Shown here one piece after another: positions 12,501 to 24,800 of a DNA stretch of 64,000 nt (the first letter of the stretch is position 1; each line of letters starts with the position of its first letter). The DNA comes from Dillenia suffruticosa (taxonomy: Eukaryota; Streptophyta; Magnoliopsida; Dilleniales; Dilleniaceae): contig JAVTVX010000004.1 in assembly GCA_033439265.1 (NCBI GenBank), positions 14,769,701-14,833,700 on the forward strand. Direction: 5' to 3'. Position numbers and translations under genes: made by a program. The notes beneath the pieces were generated by a model. That model was not told the DNA's origin and searched no databases. It saw only the letters and a program-made list of their open reading frames with translations.

Positions 12501-13515
12501 ACAGACAATGAATTTTATGTTAAGAGTGAGAGCAAACAACTACCTTATAAGATGAAATATTGCTTGGCAAGGGCCTGGAGGAGAAAGATGGGAAACATGT
12601 ATCAGCAGAAAATCATTCCAATCATATTAAAAGATGAACGGCATTGGCAAAGAATTTGAGACCTTAACAACATTCTGCTAATACAGGATGTGTTACAAAC
12701 AAATCAAATTGAAACACAAAAAATAAGTTACCCTGTAAAGTGTAAGAGCATTTTACCTCACACTTTGGGATACTATAAGGCTGTTGCCATTGCCAAAATA
12801 ATATATTGACATTTTTATTTTCTCAAAATTAAGAAAAGATGATTCTCCCGTGAAGGTCCAGATGGAGGCAATATCAACAAAATTTCATCATTACAACATT
12901 AGTAGGTGTAAGCATGGGTTGGGCGGCCCGCTTGGCCCCTTGGCCGGACTGAAGCCGGCCATTTTCACAAAATTAAATGGACCAAATCCCACATCATACT
13001 TCACATCAGCAACACTAAACAACATTTGATTAAGAAATAGTCAAAACATGCTGACATCTAATATTCACATCGACTTTCCTTAACAATTTTAATGTAACGG
13101 AAGAGTTTTGTATTGACAAGGTTAATTTCACCGAAAATTCTTACAAAAATTCGAATGTAAAAGCACATTTCTATAAGATTTCAGAAAAATAGGAAAGGAG
13201 TTACGGAAAATCAATCTCAAGGAGGAGTTTGCCATCATCAAGAGCGTAAATGAGAGAATTGGTGGCATCAGTGACAAGCACTTCATAAGATTTGGGTTTG
13301 TAAACCGCAACTCCTTCTTTAGCATCCAATTCGGTTGAGGACTCTTGACCGCTGCTGTTGCTCCTGCATTTTATTACTTTACAAGAGTGGTTTGGAGAAA
13401 CGGAGAACGCGAATCCTGGAGGAACAATACTTCTGGACACAGAGATTGGGGACTGTTTCTGTTTACAGAGGGACGCAGAGAACATGGAGGACGTGAAGAC
13501 AACGGTTGTTGCCAT
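6528..13515 (-). CDS. LPA3: LOW PSII ACCUMULATION 3-like DUF1995 chloroplast protein (12 exons)
   Basis: Exons, 5' to 3' on the minus strand: 13515-13205, 12574-12544, 12326-12234, 12150-12088, 11369-11258, 10597-10512, 8479-8421, 8278-8176, 8088-8028, 7066-6984, 6893-6813, 6587-6528. Every junction is GT-AG, phases agree, and the sum (1143 nt) gives 380 residues plus TGA. Residues 1 to about 55 are Ser-rich and basic, like a plastid transit peptide. The DUF1995 domain fills the rest, with signature stretches [49 protein letters not shown] and [16 protein letters not shown]. It ends [16 protein letters not shown]. In Arabidopsis, LPA3 works with LPA2 in CP43 (PsbC) assembly into photosystem II; that role here is by homology. 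The start at 13515 is preceded closely by a GA tract. Introns are AT-rich, the largest 2 kb. No lesion is seen. It could be a paralogous DUF1995 protein, but LPA3 is my clear first choice. Confidence 0.9.
8480..10511 (-). other. Large intron 6 of LPA3
   Basis: About 2 kb of intron between the exon ending at 10512 and the exon starting at 8479. It holds a 91-bp tandem duplication (8520-8702), otherwise unremarkable AT-rich DNA, and a plus-strand open frame at 9269-9472 that resembles nothing I recognise. Confidence 0.7.
8520..8702. repeat. 91-bp tandem duplication in LPA3 intron 6
   Basis: Two adjacent copies, about 8520-8610 and 8611-8702, share the TCATGGCAAATTTCA start (8525 and 8616) and the GGTGGGTGTGTCTAGATC core. 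Only a few substitutions separate them, so the duplication is fairly recent. Confidence 0.9.
12902..12990. mobile_element. Possible short hAT-type repeat fragment in LPA3 intron 1
   Basis: The stretch starting TAGGTGTAAGCATGGG is followed by an unusually GC-rich patch (GGCGGCCCGC and GGCCGG-type runs) inside an AT-rich intron. TAGGNGT-type ends are typical of hAT non-autonomous elements, but I could not find the matching inverted end or a target duplication. Confidence 0.25.
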
Positions 13516-13522
13516 GGTTTTT

Positions 13523-13527
<5 letters not shown>

Positions 13528-13555
<28 letters not shown>

Positions 13556-13558
13556 CGC
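13528..13558. repeat. (GA)n tract just upstream of the LPA3 start codon
   Basis: A GA tract begins 13-15 bases before the LPA3 ATG (13515) and runs into GCGCGCGAGCGAG. On the gene strand this is a CT-rich leader immediately before the initiator codon, which is common in plant nuclear genes for plastid proteins. Confidence 0.8.
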
Positions 13559-14688
13559 GCGAGCGAGCTTCAGGGAGCGAGGGAGAGATGGAAGCATCAG
13601 ATGAAGTGACGAGAGGCCAGCAATTTTTTGAGTTTATTATTATTTGTTTAAAAATGCGTGGCAGATTACCTTCGAAACGTTACAATTAATTTATATTTAG
13701 GAATTTATTTATTTATTTATTTATTTATTATTATTATTATTTTTTTTTTCTTTTCTAATAAGGAGGAAACGAATTACAGTTAAGTAGTGTTAATCAAATA
13801 ATTTAAATTTTTAGATTAAATAAATCAAATTTTATAGATTAATTATTAATTTGAATTAGATTTGATATATTTGATTCATTTAGTGTTATTAACTTTTAAT
13901 TCTCTGATTTTTTTTAAATTAATACTTATTTACAATATTTAAAAAACAAACTTTAATAAAAAATTAAAACATACTAATATTATCTTTTTTTTTTCCTTTC
14001 TTGATTAATAATTTTTTTACATCCAAAAAACAACGGGAAGAGAAATTTCCTTTAATCGTCCTTTCCCCTTATGAACTGTTTCCCTGCTCCGTCCTCATAT
14101 CCTAAACAATACACTTTGGTATATGGTTCCTTCCTTTTTTTTTTTTTGGTGATAGGTTCCTTCCTTTTTTAATATCTGTTTATGAAACATTTATATACCA
14201 TAGACCTGTTTAGAAAAGTATAAATTAAATTTAATTGAAATCAGATATTTTTATACAAAAAAAAAAAAAAAATCTTTTTACAATGAAGATTATATATCAA
14301 CCGTGTTCTGCTTATTATGTTTGATGTAGAATTGGGAATGAATTGGATTGGACTGATTACGGTTTGGCTCGGGATGAGCTTAAGAATCACATGCCAGTTC
14401 AGCCCTAGTCCCTAGACTTCTCCCATATTGTGTCGAGTTGATTTTAAAAAAATTTTGCTCGGAATCAACCCGGCCCGCTGATTTAGGCCCACGATGCCGG
14501 GTTGGTTCCATGGTTTTTCTTTTTGGTTGGTTCCAAGACACAATATTCATGAATTTTGAGACACAGGATACGACGGGAACTTCATCATCCACAAAAAGGA
14601 AAAAAAAAAAAAAGCTCAAAACGTTATTGGTAGAATAAAATTAGTGGTAGCTCAATAAAATAGAATGAAATTTTGATTATTTAAATGT

Positions 14689-14691
<3 letters not shown>

Positions 14692-14720
<29 letters not shown>
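14692..14720. repeat. (CT)n microsatellite
   Basis: A perfect CT tract of about 29 bases in intergenic DNA. Confidence 0.9.
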
Positions 14721-14722
<2 letters not shown>

Positions 14723-15149
14723 TCTTTAATTAATATGCCATTTATTTTGTCCCTTGGGTAGTGTAATTAGAGTGTGAGTACAGTCTGTTAAAGATAAAAT
14801 TGTTTTTAAGTGTAAATATTCTCTCTCCCTCCTCTAATTAATAGGCATCGTTATTTTTTGTTTTTTTTTTTATTATATAAGAATTTAAATATGAAATTAT
14901 TATATTAATATAGGAGAATTTATATCACTAATCTATCCCCTCAGAAACAGGATTTATGATTTTTTTTAACAAACACCTAACAAATTATTAAAGAGCAATC
15001 ATATTGAATTTCATTTTCTCACGCACTCTCTCTTTCCTCCCCTCTCGTTCATTTCACGTCTCTCGTCCCTACCCGACTCATCTGCTCAACTACTGTCCCT
15101 CACACACACTCTCTCTCTCTCTCTCTCTCTATTTCTTCTATTCTCTCCT

Positions 15150-15485
15150 TCTCTTCTCCCCTTTCTCTCATAGGGGCCACCATCTAATTTCTTCCGGCAT
15201 CCACCATCTGAGTTTCTTAGCTTCGTCTCTCACAGGTTAACTCTGTCTCTCATCTCTATGTTCTATGTTGTAAAATCTATTTTCTTTCTCCCTTATCTAA
15301 GTTCCTCTCTCTCCATTTCTTTCAACCGTCAAACCTTTTCTTTTGTTCTCCCCTTTCTCTTACAGATGACACCATCTAATTTTTTCCATTGTTGAGCATC
15401 TGAGTTTCTTAGCTTTGTCCCTCGCAAGTAAACCCTTTGTCTCGCATCTCTATGTTCTATGATGTAAAATCTATTTTCTATTTCT
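15150..15485. repeat. Tandem repeat with 192-bp period
   Basis: The string CATCTAATTT recurs at 15181 and 15373. The flanking blocks CTGAGTTTCTTAGCTT and CATCTCTATGTTCTATG recur at the same 192-base offset. Copies differ by scattered substitutions and short indels. Confidence 0.85.
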
Positions 15486-15556
15486 GGTCTTTACATTACA
15501 TTTTTTGTTGATTTCAGTATCTGAGTTGTTCTACTTTACAAAATTGCATCGAAAGA

Positions 15557-15760
15557 AGTTAGGGTTTTGAAACTTAGATTGTAAATTTTGTAGACTTCAA
15601 ATGCTCGGAAGAGAAATGTTGTTTTAGTAAACAAGTTCCTAAAATTAGGGTTTTGAAACTTATCGTAAATTTTGCAGACTTCAGATGCTCGAAAGAGAAA
15701 TTAGGATTTTGAAACTTAGCCCTCAAAATTTTGCAGACTTCAATCATAATCGATTGTAAT
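15557..15760. repeat. Three degenerate tandem copies of an AGGGTTTTGAAACTTA unit
   Basis: Copies start near 15560, 15648 and 15702. Each runs AGG(G/A)TTTTGAAACTTA, then AATTTTG(C/T)AGACTTC; the first two continue into ATGCTCG(G)AAGAGAAA. The spacing is irregular (about 88 and 54 bases). Confidence 0.8.
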
Positions 15761-16060
15761 GCTATATTTCTGCTATGCAAACTTCAAAAAATTTAAATCA
15801 ATTTCTTTTATAGGAGTGGTCCTTCCTTTTTGTGAATGAGACTGGACTCCATAAAAATAAATAAACAAATAAAAATGTTTTCCTTTCCAAGTAAAAGTGG
15901 CCTACTTTACTCCTACTTCTTTATGTTCTTTATGCTCTCCAATTTTGCTACTTGAGGTTTACGTCAAAGGGCTTTCTTTGAGATGAAAGGACATTAAGAA
16001 AATTTAATCCAATTTTCTTCTGGCAGCAAACAACTTTACGATACACAGGTATTGTGATTC

Positions 16061-18096
16061 TGTTGAATTAGTAGAGTTTTGATAATAATAGATTAAAAGA
16101 AAAATAGTTCAAGAAAATAAGGAAAATAGTTAGAAAATTCAGAAGTCTGTAGTTTATGTTGACCTGGTTAGTAAATACATCGACCTGTATAGCAAATCTA
16201 CCAATTGCAAGTACTATATCGACCAATTGATAATATTCACACATACACATCGATTAATTAGTTGTTCTTGTCTACCTGAATTAAATAGAAATAAGTGTCT
16301 AAATACTTTGATCTACACAAGCATACATTGACCTGAATAATGAGTGTCTTATAGATCAGATATTCCAACACATCGATTTGAGTACAAATCTTGTCGATAT
16401 GAGCACAAATCTTGTTGATATAAAACTATATGAATAGTGACACATCAAACTATTTCTCAACCTAAACAGTGTTATGTGGACCAATTTCAGACACCATGTC
16501 AACCAATTTAATCTCTGAACAGGAACAATCAACCTGAGTAGTTGGCACATCAACCTATTAGACTTTGACTCTGAAACACACACATCAACTCATCATTCTT
16601 CTGGTCGACCTATCTATAAACACATCAACCAATTCATTCTAACACATCAATCAATTTAACCAATGAATAGTGACACATCAACTTAAGATTAGCATATGTC
16701 GACCCGTTGGTATCTGTTTCTAAAAAATACACTTTGACACATCAAAATTATTATCGACTTGATGAAACACGTCGACCAAATTATTTCATCATGTCAACTA
16801 ATTCAACAAGTGAATGGTAATACATCAACCCGTGTAGAAGATTGTGTTGACCTGTCTATTATTGTTTCTAAAATACGCACATCGACCCATCAAAACACTT
16901 GTCGACCTGTAGAAACATATCGACTAATTAATTTGTTCAGATCCACCAATTTTCATTTACACAGTAACATGTCCATGTATGCTATAATACCTGTCGACCT
17001 AATATCTATTTGATCATTAAAACACATATCAACCTACTCTTTGAGTTGTCGACATAACATATACACAATAACCAATTAACTGGTCAATCAATTCTCTACC
17101 AAAATAGGAATATGTCGATGTACTAAAATGACTTATCGACCTAACCTTCACTAAGTCTTAAATATCATACATCGACATGGCTAAAAATTTGTCGACATAC
17201 ATATACACATCGACTAATTTAAAAACATGTGTCCACCTATTGTATTTTGAACAATGTCTTGTCGACCTAAGTAAGAATCTTGTCGACTTGTTTTAATGAA
17301 AATAGACTATGAAATGTTTGAATTCAGATTGATGTCCATGTTAATGAAGTTGACTTGTGTATGTCAAAAATCAAATCTGATTTCTTCGATTTCTAAAATA
17401 TTTCACTTTCTTTGAAAACTAACATTTAAATGTAGCGGTAGTATGTTCTGATTTGCTTATTTAAAAAAGGCGCCAGTTAAAAGTATGAAGTTTCAGCGCA
17501 AACGAAGGAACAATAATAGAGCTTTAATGGCAGAAATAAAATGTTCAACGTTCATATGTAACAACCACCACCAACCCTCAACATATCTATTCAATATCTC
17601 AATAAATATTAAAGAGCAGAAAATAGAGAGGGTTACGTAAATTGAATGTGCTATTGAATACCCTATAAAATCTTTACTGTGCACTTTAAAATTTTCCAAC
17701 TATCTTAAGTATTCTGTCAATTTTTACACTGTCAAATCAGAGAAAAGCAAGTCTTAACTTATGACGTTTGTTTCTTAGATTATTACGAGTATCTAAGATT
17801 AAGGAGTGAGTGTCACTACCTTAACTCTAGAAAATCAAATTTAATCTGAGTGAGATTGAATTGAAGTGTTCTGATGAAATACTGTACAAAGTTGAACTTA
17901 AACATGTAATAAATTTTGTAATATAAGCAATTAGTGGAAAATCCGGGGGGGAGCCCGAGAGTGGATGTACATCAAGTTTGGTGGAACCATTATAAAAATT
18001 TCTTGTGTCTTCTTTCATTAAATTTTTATTTACTATCATTTTGTTTTAAATTTTCAAAAAGTCTCAAAAAACTCATATTCAACTATTCATAAATCA
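16061..18096 (+). repeat. 5' LTR of element A, filled with GTCGACC-type motifs
   Basis: Starts TGTTGAATTAGTAGAGTTTTGAT, like the other three LTRs. The first 1.2 kb carries dozens of CATCGACC/GTCGACCTG-type strings and their CpG-decayed forms (TCAACC, TTGACC). Downstream blocks shared by all four are GGCGCCAGTTAAAAG-type sequence (about 17470), CAACCACCACCAAC, and a GGGAG.. GTGGA.GTACA block near 17950. The final segment present in the other copies after TATTCAACTATTCA (CCCTCCCCT..GTTGAATAACA) is missing, so this LTR's 3' end is deleted. Confidence 0.85.
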
Positions 18097-18108
18097 GAAG
18101 CATGCAAA
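18090..18108 (+). other. Degenerate primer-binding-site remnant
   Basis: The string AAATCAGAAGCATGC resembles the usual plant initiator-Met-tRNA primer site (TGGTATCAGAGC) with changes. It lies where a PBS would be expected, right after the truncated LTR end. Confidence 0.4.
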
Positions 18109-18329
18109 TTAAGAAACACAATTTCAGACTGTACTAAAAATCTAAGTGTGTTTAATGAATATTGCATTTAGTACAAGAAGAATGGACATTCAATTCACAG
18201 TTGTTGGTTTCTAAACTTCTCAAGAATGAACTTGAAATGGATGTCTAAAGATAAATGTAAAACTAACTCAGTCAGATTCAAAAAAATACGGAAACCAAAG
18301 GCAAAAGTGTGATTGATTTTTATTGTAGA

Positions 18330-21300
18330 TATGCTTAAAATCAAGAAAATCTCCCGAGAATTCTGTGTTGCATAGATAATGGATGTTCAAGACATATGAC
18401 TGGATATATATCAAAATTCTCTTACCTTGAAAGCAAGAAAAGTGGAAAAGTTGCATTTGGAGACAATTCAAAGGGAAAAGTTATCGGCATAAACAATATA
18501 TGAGGTAAGTCCTTTAAATCTCAGATTAAATGTGCTGTTTATTTCTGAACTGAAATTTAGTTTATTAAGTGTCAGTCAATTGTATGATAAAAGTTATATA
18601 GTTACTTTTGAATCTGATGCATGCTTCATTATTAACAAATCATTTAGTTATTTACTGGTCAGAAAAAATGAAATATATATGTGCTTAACTTAGATCAATC
18701 AAAAACCTCTAATGAATCTTACTTATTGTTGTAAATAAAAACTCATCTTGGCTATAGCATAGAAGATTAGGGCTCGCAAGTATGGACACACTTTCAAAAC
18801 TGACTAGGAAAGATATTGCAAAATGTAAACCAAAGCTGAAATTTGAAAAAGACAAATTGTGTGATATATGTATGAAAGGAAAACAAATCAAAACTTCTTT
18901 TAAATAGAAAAATTATGTGTCAACAGGAAATTTTTTAGAATTTCTTCACATTAATTTATTTGGACATACTAGAACACAAAGTTTAGGTAGAAAATATTAT
19001 AGATTTATCATCATTGATAATTATTCTAGATTCACATGAGTTTTATTTTTTGTCAAAAGGAAAAAAACTAGTGAGACATTTATCTAACTATACAAGAAAG
19101 TTCAAAATGAGAAAGAAATATCCATTAAAGGTATTAGAAGTGATCATGACAAAATATTTGAAAACAAAACTATGGAAGACTTCTGCAATTATTATGGTAT
19201 TAACTATAATTTCTCAATTTCTAGGATACCTCAACAAAATGGGGGGTAAAAAGGAAAAATAGAACTCTCCAAAAAATATTTAGGGCAATACTCTGCGAAA
19301 ATAATTTACCTAAACTTTTTTAGACAGAGGCTATAAACACGGCATATAATAACTTGAATAGATCACAAGTAAAGCCAATTTTAAAGAAAACTCCCTACAT
19401 ACTTTATAAAAGAAGGAAACCAAATATAGTACACTTTAAGGTATTTGGATGTAAATATTTTGTCTTAAATGATGGAAAATTTTTTATACCAAAAGTGATG
19501 AAGGAATTTTCTTAAGTTATTCATTGACAAACAAAATTTATAGAGTCTACAACAAAAAAATAATGATAGTAGATTAGTCAATTTATATAGAGTTTGATAA
19601 AAAAAATGATTTCAATCAAAGAAAGCTGGATGATGAAGAAGTGTCCAAGAGATTAAATGAAATAAATATGTCTGATAAAGCAAACAATCAGAAAGAAAAA
19701 TCAAATGAACTCACAGTACAGAAGGAAAGAAATGAAACTCAGCAAGAGAAAGAGATTAAATATCCTCAAATTAGGAAATATGTAAATCCATAAAATATAA
19801 TTAGGAGTATTAGTCCAAGAGGTAGAACCAAATCTACACTCAAAAATCAATATAAGTATGTATGTAGCCTTTATTTCTCAAAATGAATCCAAATATGTGG
19901 ATGAAGTCTTAAGAGATGAATATTGGATAATGGCAATGAAAGATGAGTTAAATCAGTTCGAGAGAAACAATGTATGGAATCTAGTCCCTAAACCTACAGA
20001 TCAATTAGTGATTAGAACCAAATGAGTTTTCAAAAATAACCTTGATGAATTTGGCATAATAACAAGAAACAAAACAAGATTAGTGGCTAAAAGTTATAGT
20101 CAACAGGAAGGAATTAATTATGATGAAACTTATACACGAATAACAGACTAGAAGCAATAAGAATGCTACTTGCATTCTCCTGTTTTATGAATTTTAAATT
20201 TTACCAAATGGATGTAAAAAGTGTATTTCTAAATGACTATTTGAATGAGACAGTATATGTTGAACAATTTTTTTTGATTTGAAGATCCAAAGTGTCTTGA
20301 ATATGTGTACAAATCAACCAAAGTCTTGTAGGTCTGAAGTAAACTCCTAGAGTTTGGTATGAAAAATTATGCAACTTTTTGTTAGAAAATGATTTTGAAC
20401 GAGAAAATGTAGACACCACTCTATATATATATAAAAAAAAGGATGATAATTTCTTGATCAAATAGATATATGTAGAAGATATAATATTTGGAGTAACTAG
20501 TACGAGAACGTGTGAAGAATTTGCAGTCAAAATACAGAGAGAATTTAAAATGAGTATGATGGGAGAGTTAAATTACTTCCTTAGATTGTAAATCAAACAA
20601 TCAGAAAATGAAATTTTTATTAATCAATCAAAATATATAAATGATTTAATTAAAAGTTTGGGTTCAGTGACTGTAAGGAAAATGCAACTCCAATGAGCAC
20701 AAACATTAAGGTAGACAAAGACGAACATGGTAAATCTATATGCTAAAAACTTTACAAAAGTATAATTGGGTCTTTACTTTACCTTTTGCTTTAAGACCTG
20801 ACATACAATTCAGTGTATATTTTTGTGTTAGATTTCAATCAGATTCAAAAGAATCCCACTTAGTTGCAATCAAAAAAACTTTTAGATACTTAAAGGAAAT
20901 TTCTCACCTAGGACTTTGAATGACAGAAACTCAACTTTTCAATTGCATGGGTTTTGTGATACTGACTTTGCTGAATGTAAAATAGATAGAAAAAGTACAA
21001 GTAGCACTTGTCAATTTTTCATAATCATGTTAGTATCATGGTTTTCCAAAAAACAAAGTAGTGCGGCATTGTCAATGACAGAAACTGAATATGTTTCAGC
21101 TAGACAATACACAGCACAAATCCTTTGAATCAAATATCAAATGAAAAACTATAAGTTAGACTTTGATTGTATTCCAATCAAATGTAATAACACAAATGTA
21201 ATAAATTTTACAAAAAACTCAATGCATCACTCACGAACCAAACACATAAAAGTGTGATATCATTTCATACGAGACGATATTCTAAAGAATGAGATTGCTT

Positions 21301-21414
21301 TTGAATACATTGATACTAAAAAACAAATTGCGGATATTCTTACCAAACTTTTAGATAAAAATAGATTTTGTGAATTAAGAAAAGATTTGGGAATAATAAA
21401 AATAAAGAAATAGA
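18330..21414 (+). pseudogene. Copia pol remnant: protease, integrase, reverse transcriptase, RNase H
   Basis: Decayed polyprotein read in several frames. Protease: CIDNGCSRHMTGYIS at about 18367-18411 (DNG where DSG is usual), then FGDNSKGKVIG. The zinc-binding/pre-integrase end DKLCDICMKGKQ is near 18850. Integrase core pieces include FIIIDNYSRF (about 19005) and RIPQQNGG (about 19220). The RT start AMKDELNQFERNNVWNLVPK is near 19935. The RT catalytic box reads YVEDIIFG at 20470-20493, where active elements have YVDD, so the first Asp is Glu. RNase H: GFCDTDFAECKIDRKST and LVSWFSKKQSS at 20950-21070. The end RDDILKNEIAF..DILTK is at 21270-21345. Stops and frameshifts throughout exclude a working product. 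Confidence 0.85.
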
Positions 21415-21867
21415 GAAGATGGAACGAAAAACAGAACATTACTTTTCTGAGTAATAGTGTTCAAGTCGACCTATTTATGAAAATATGTCGACAAATTAAA
21501 CGTATACAGAGACATATCGATTTGATGAATGTTAGAGTTAAACACCATATTAACCCAATCTTGAACCAATACTTAGCATAAAACTCAGAAGATTATACAT
21601 CGACCCGACTTTAATGATGTCGAGGCAGGTTGATGCCTTTATTATTGTGTCGACTCGATAATATAAAAACCACCAAAACAGGTCAATGTGTGCTTAATTG
21701 TGTCGACCTGTGATATATCTAATAGAATATGAATAGTCGGCACATCGGCATATCTAATCCTAATCCCTAAATTTCAAATTTTCCCTCTTTCTTCCGAAAC
21801 CCTAACCTAACCCTACTCCCTAAATCAAAAACCTAATCTACCAAATCTTCATAAGAATCAAACACAA
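21415..21867 (+). other. Spacer between RNase H and the extra ORF of element A
   Basis: It carries further GTCGACC-type motifs (21464-21720), so the motif array is not confined to the LTRs. It ends in a leader with GAAACCCTAACCTAACCCT at 21797-21816, a telomere-like (telobox) string seen in many plant 5' leaders, about 50 bases before the ORF's ATG. Confidence 0.6.
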
Positions 21868-24800
21868 ATGGCTCATAAGATGAAAATGACCATTAAGAAA
21901 TTTACGGAATTCGCGAAACTATCTACCAAATCGACGGAAAAGGACACCTCCTCTTTTACACAACCCGCGTGTTGACATAGTAGAGTTTTGATGATGATAT
22001 ATTGAGAGAAAGTTAGATTAAGAAAATCAGAAAAATAGTAAGAAAATCATAAGTCTGAAATTCGTATCGACCTGACTAAGGAACACATTGACTAATTATA
22101 AGTACTTTGTCAACCAATTCATAGCTATCTACACACATCGACCTAAGTTAGTTGTTCTTGTCGACTTGAGATAAAGGATTTCTTGAGAAATAAATATCTG
22201 AACACTTCGACTCATACAAAAACACACTGACTTGAACAGTGTCAGGTGGACAAATTTAAAGTGATGTGTCAACCATTTTAATTTGAATAAAAATATGTAG
22301 ATGTATAGAAAAGTCCTATCGACTCGAAGCTAAATGTCCCATAGATTTGACATTCCAACACATCGACCTAGATACAAACCATGTCGACTTGAAACAATAT
22401 GAATAGTGACATATCAACCAATTTATCTAAACACATCAACCAATTTGACTTAGGAATAGTAGCATGTCAACCCGTTGGTATGACACATCAACCTGTTAGT
22501 TTATAACACATCAACCCACTATCCTACTTGTCGACCTACCTTAAAAATACATCAACCAATTTGTTCATCAGGTCAACCAATTTAACAAATGAATAGTAAT
22601 ACATCAACATATTTGACAACACATCAACCTGTTGAATTCTGTTTTCATAATACACATATCGACCTATCATTTTTGTTATCGACCTATAAGATACACATCG
22701 ACCAATTCTCCTTTCTAGGTCCACCAATTATTACCTGCACAGTAGCATGTCAATGTATGCTGTAAGACCTGTCAACCTGATATTTATTTTCTTATTAAAT
22801 CAAACATCGACCTGCTCTCTTCCTGTCGATAAAGCATATGCACATCGATCAATTTAAATTACACATGTCGACTAATTTTCAACTTGAATAGGATCATGTC
22901 GATGTATACAATACACATGTCAACTTGTCCATTTTATTTCCAAAATACATACATCAACTTATCAAAATTCTTGTCTACCTATAGAAATACATCGACCAAT
23001 TAATTTGTCTCGATCCACCAATCTGATAAATGAATAGGAGCTTGTCGATGCCCTCATTGAATATGTCGACCTAATAATCATTTAATCCTAAATGTTACAC
23101 GACGACCTGATCATTAATTTGTCGACACACATATACACATCAACTAATTTAAAACTATGTGTCCACCTATTTTAAATTTGCACAGTAGCTTATCGACCTA
23201 TAGGATAACTTGCCGACCTGTTTTGATAAAATTACATTATAAAATTTTCAAATTCAGATCGATATCTATTTAAACGTGTCGGCCCAAAAGTTGTCAAAAA
23301 CTAAATTTTCGAAACACATTTAAACTCAACGGTCATATTCTTTTCTGAATCACTGAATCTTTCCAATTCAATCAAAGCTAACATCCCAATGCAGCAAAAG
23401 CACTTCACGCACCGAAAAAGCAAGTCTTCAACGTAAATTGAGGAACAACTGAAATACATTTAATTATAGACATTAATAGCCAACGTTCAAAAGTTCACCA
23501 ACCACAATAGCTATTTGATAAATGAAGTAAATGAAGTGAAATAAATTGATCTAGAGATTTTCGAAAAAAGAAGAGAGAAGTGCTGGAAAGAAAAACGAAG
23601 TGCTGAACACCTTAAACATACATATGAGTTTCAAAGCCATATACTCTATTTTCCTTATCTCTATAAAATTCTTTCTTTGAGTATCAAGTCTGTTACATCT
23701 GAAGTTATAGCTTCATTCACTGTAAATATTTAGTTTTCTTATGTACAAAAATATCAAAGACAAGAGATAGGTTTTTGGTCTGAGATTTAGAGAGATAAAC
23801 AACCCATGAGAGGTGAATAATATTTCGTGAGGAAACATTGTAAATGTTCAACTTGTACTCAAAAGCAAGTTTATTGTATTATTTGGGTTGCAAATAGTGA
23901 AAATTCAGATAGAGTCTGGGAGTGGACGTACATCGGGTTTGGTTGAACCACTATTCTGTTCTTTCTTCATTTTTATATTTCTTCTGTACTCTATTTCTTT
24001 AATCACATTCAATTCCTATAAATCATTTTTATATTAAAGAACATGCAAAATCTCCAAATTCTCAAAAAATTACCATACAACATATTCATCCTCCTTTAGG
24101 TTGTATTTCACCGCGAAACCATCATCCCCTCCACCGCAATCATTCCCTCAGTTCAGCACCTATGAGTTTTAGTGAATAGAACAGAGTGAACTATACGATA
24201 GGGTATTTTCGAAAAGAAAAGTGAACCATGAACGATTGATCGATTGAGAATTTTGAAAAGAGTTAACTTCAAATACGAAAAACATCTGATTGAGGTATGC
24301 CATACTTTTCTCTTGAACCCTACCAAATATATTCATGAGAAAGAAGTCAAACTGTTCTACAACAACTTAGATGTTATTTGTGAAGAACCTATGGATGAGA
24401 TGCGAATTACTATAAATGATCATTTTGTCTCATCTGCATTCAAGACCTTTGTGAATGGAAAGGAATTTAAAGTAACACATAAGAAAATTTGTGAGAACAA
24501 TGGTATGTCATGGGTCTCTTATGAAAAGTGTGAACCCTACACGAAATCAAGTTATCTAGATAATACTAGGATTGTCTACAATGATGAGAATCTAATTGTG
24601 ATAAATACTAGTGCTACTAAACTTGATTTTTATAAAAGAATTCTGTATCTGATAGTCAGTCATGTATTAAACTAAGAGGAGGCAATTATAATATAATTTC
24701 AAAGGAGGATTTTTAGTTAATGGTCTGCATTATTAGTGGAAAAAACCCTGACTTCCATTATACTATTCCACACTTCATGATAACAATACATAGATCTGAA

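Larger units (their letters stand above)
13559..16060. other. Intergenic region upstream of LPA3, with microsatellites and tandem repeats
   Basis: No coding gene is supported. It contains an ATTT/ATT-rich block (about 13700-13750), poly-T and poly-A runs, a (CT)n tract (14692-14720), a TC-rich block (15020-15170) and the tandem repeats listed separately. A GC-richer patch at 14330-14530, with CGGCCCG and GGGTTGG-type strings, may be a decayed MITE. Confidence 0.6.

Noticed and set aside
13358..13609. Plus-strand frame ending in an Arg/Glu repeat
   Set aside because: Antisense to LPA3 exon 1 plus the GA tract.
15004..15240. 78-residue Ser/Leu-rich frame
   Set aside because: Translation of TC-rich leader-like repeats. 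It overlaps the 192-bp tandem array and has no protein features.
16061..17300. The regularly spaced GTCGACC strings as a CRISPR array
   Set aside because: The motif is only 6-9 bases, spacing is irregular, there are no constant long repeats, and the strings sit inside plant copia LTRs.
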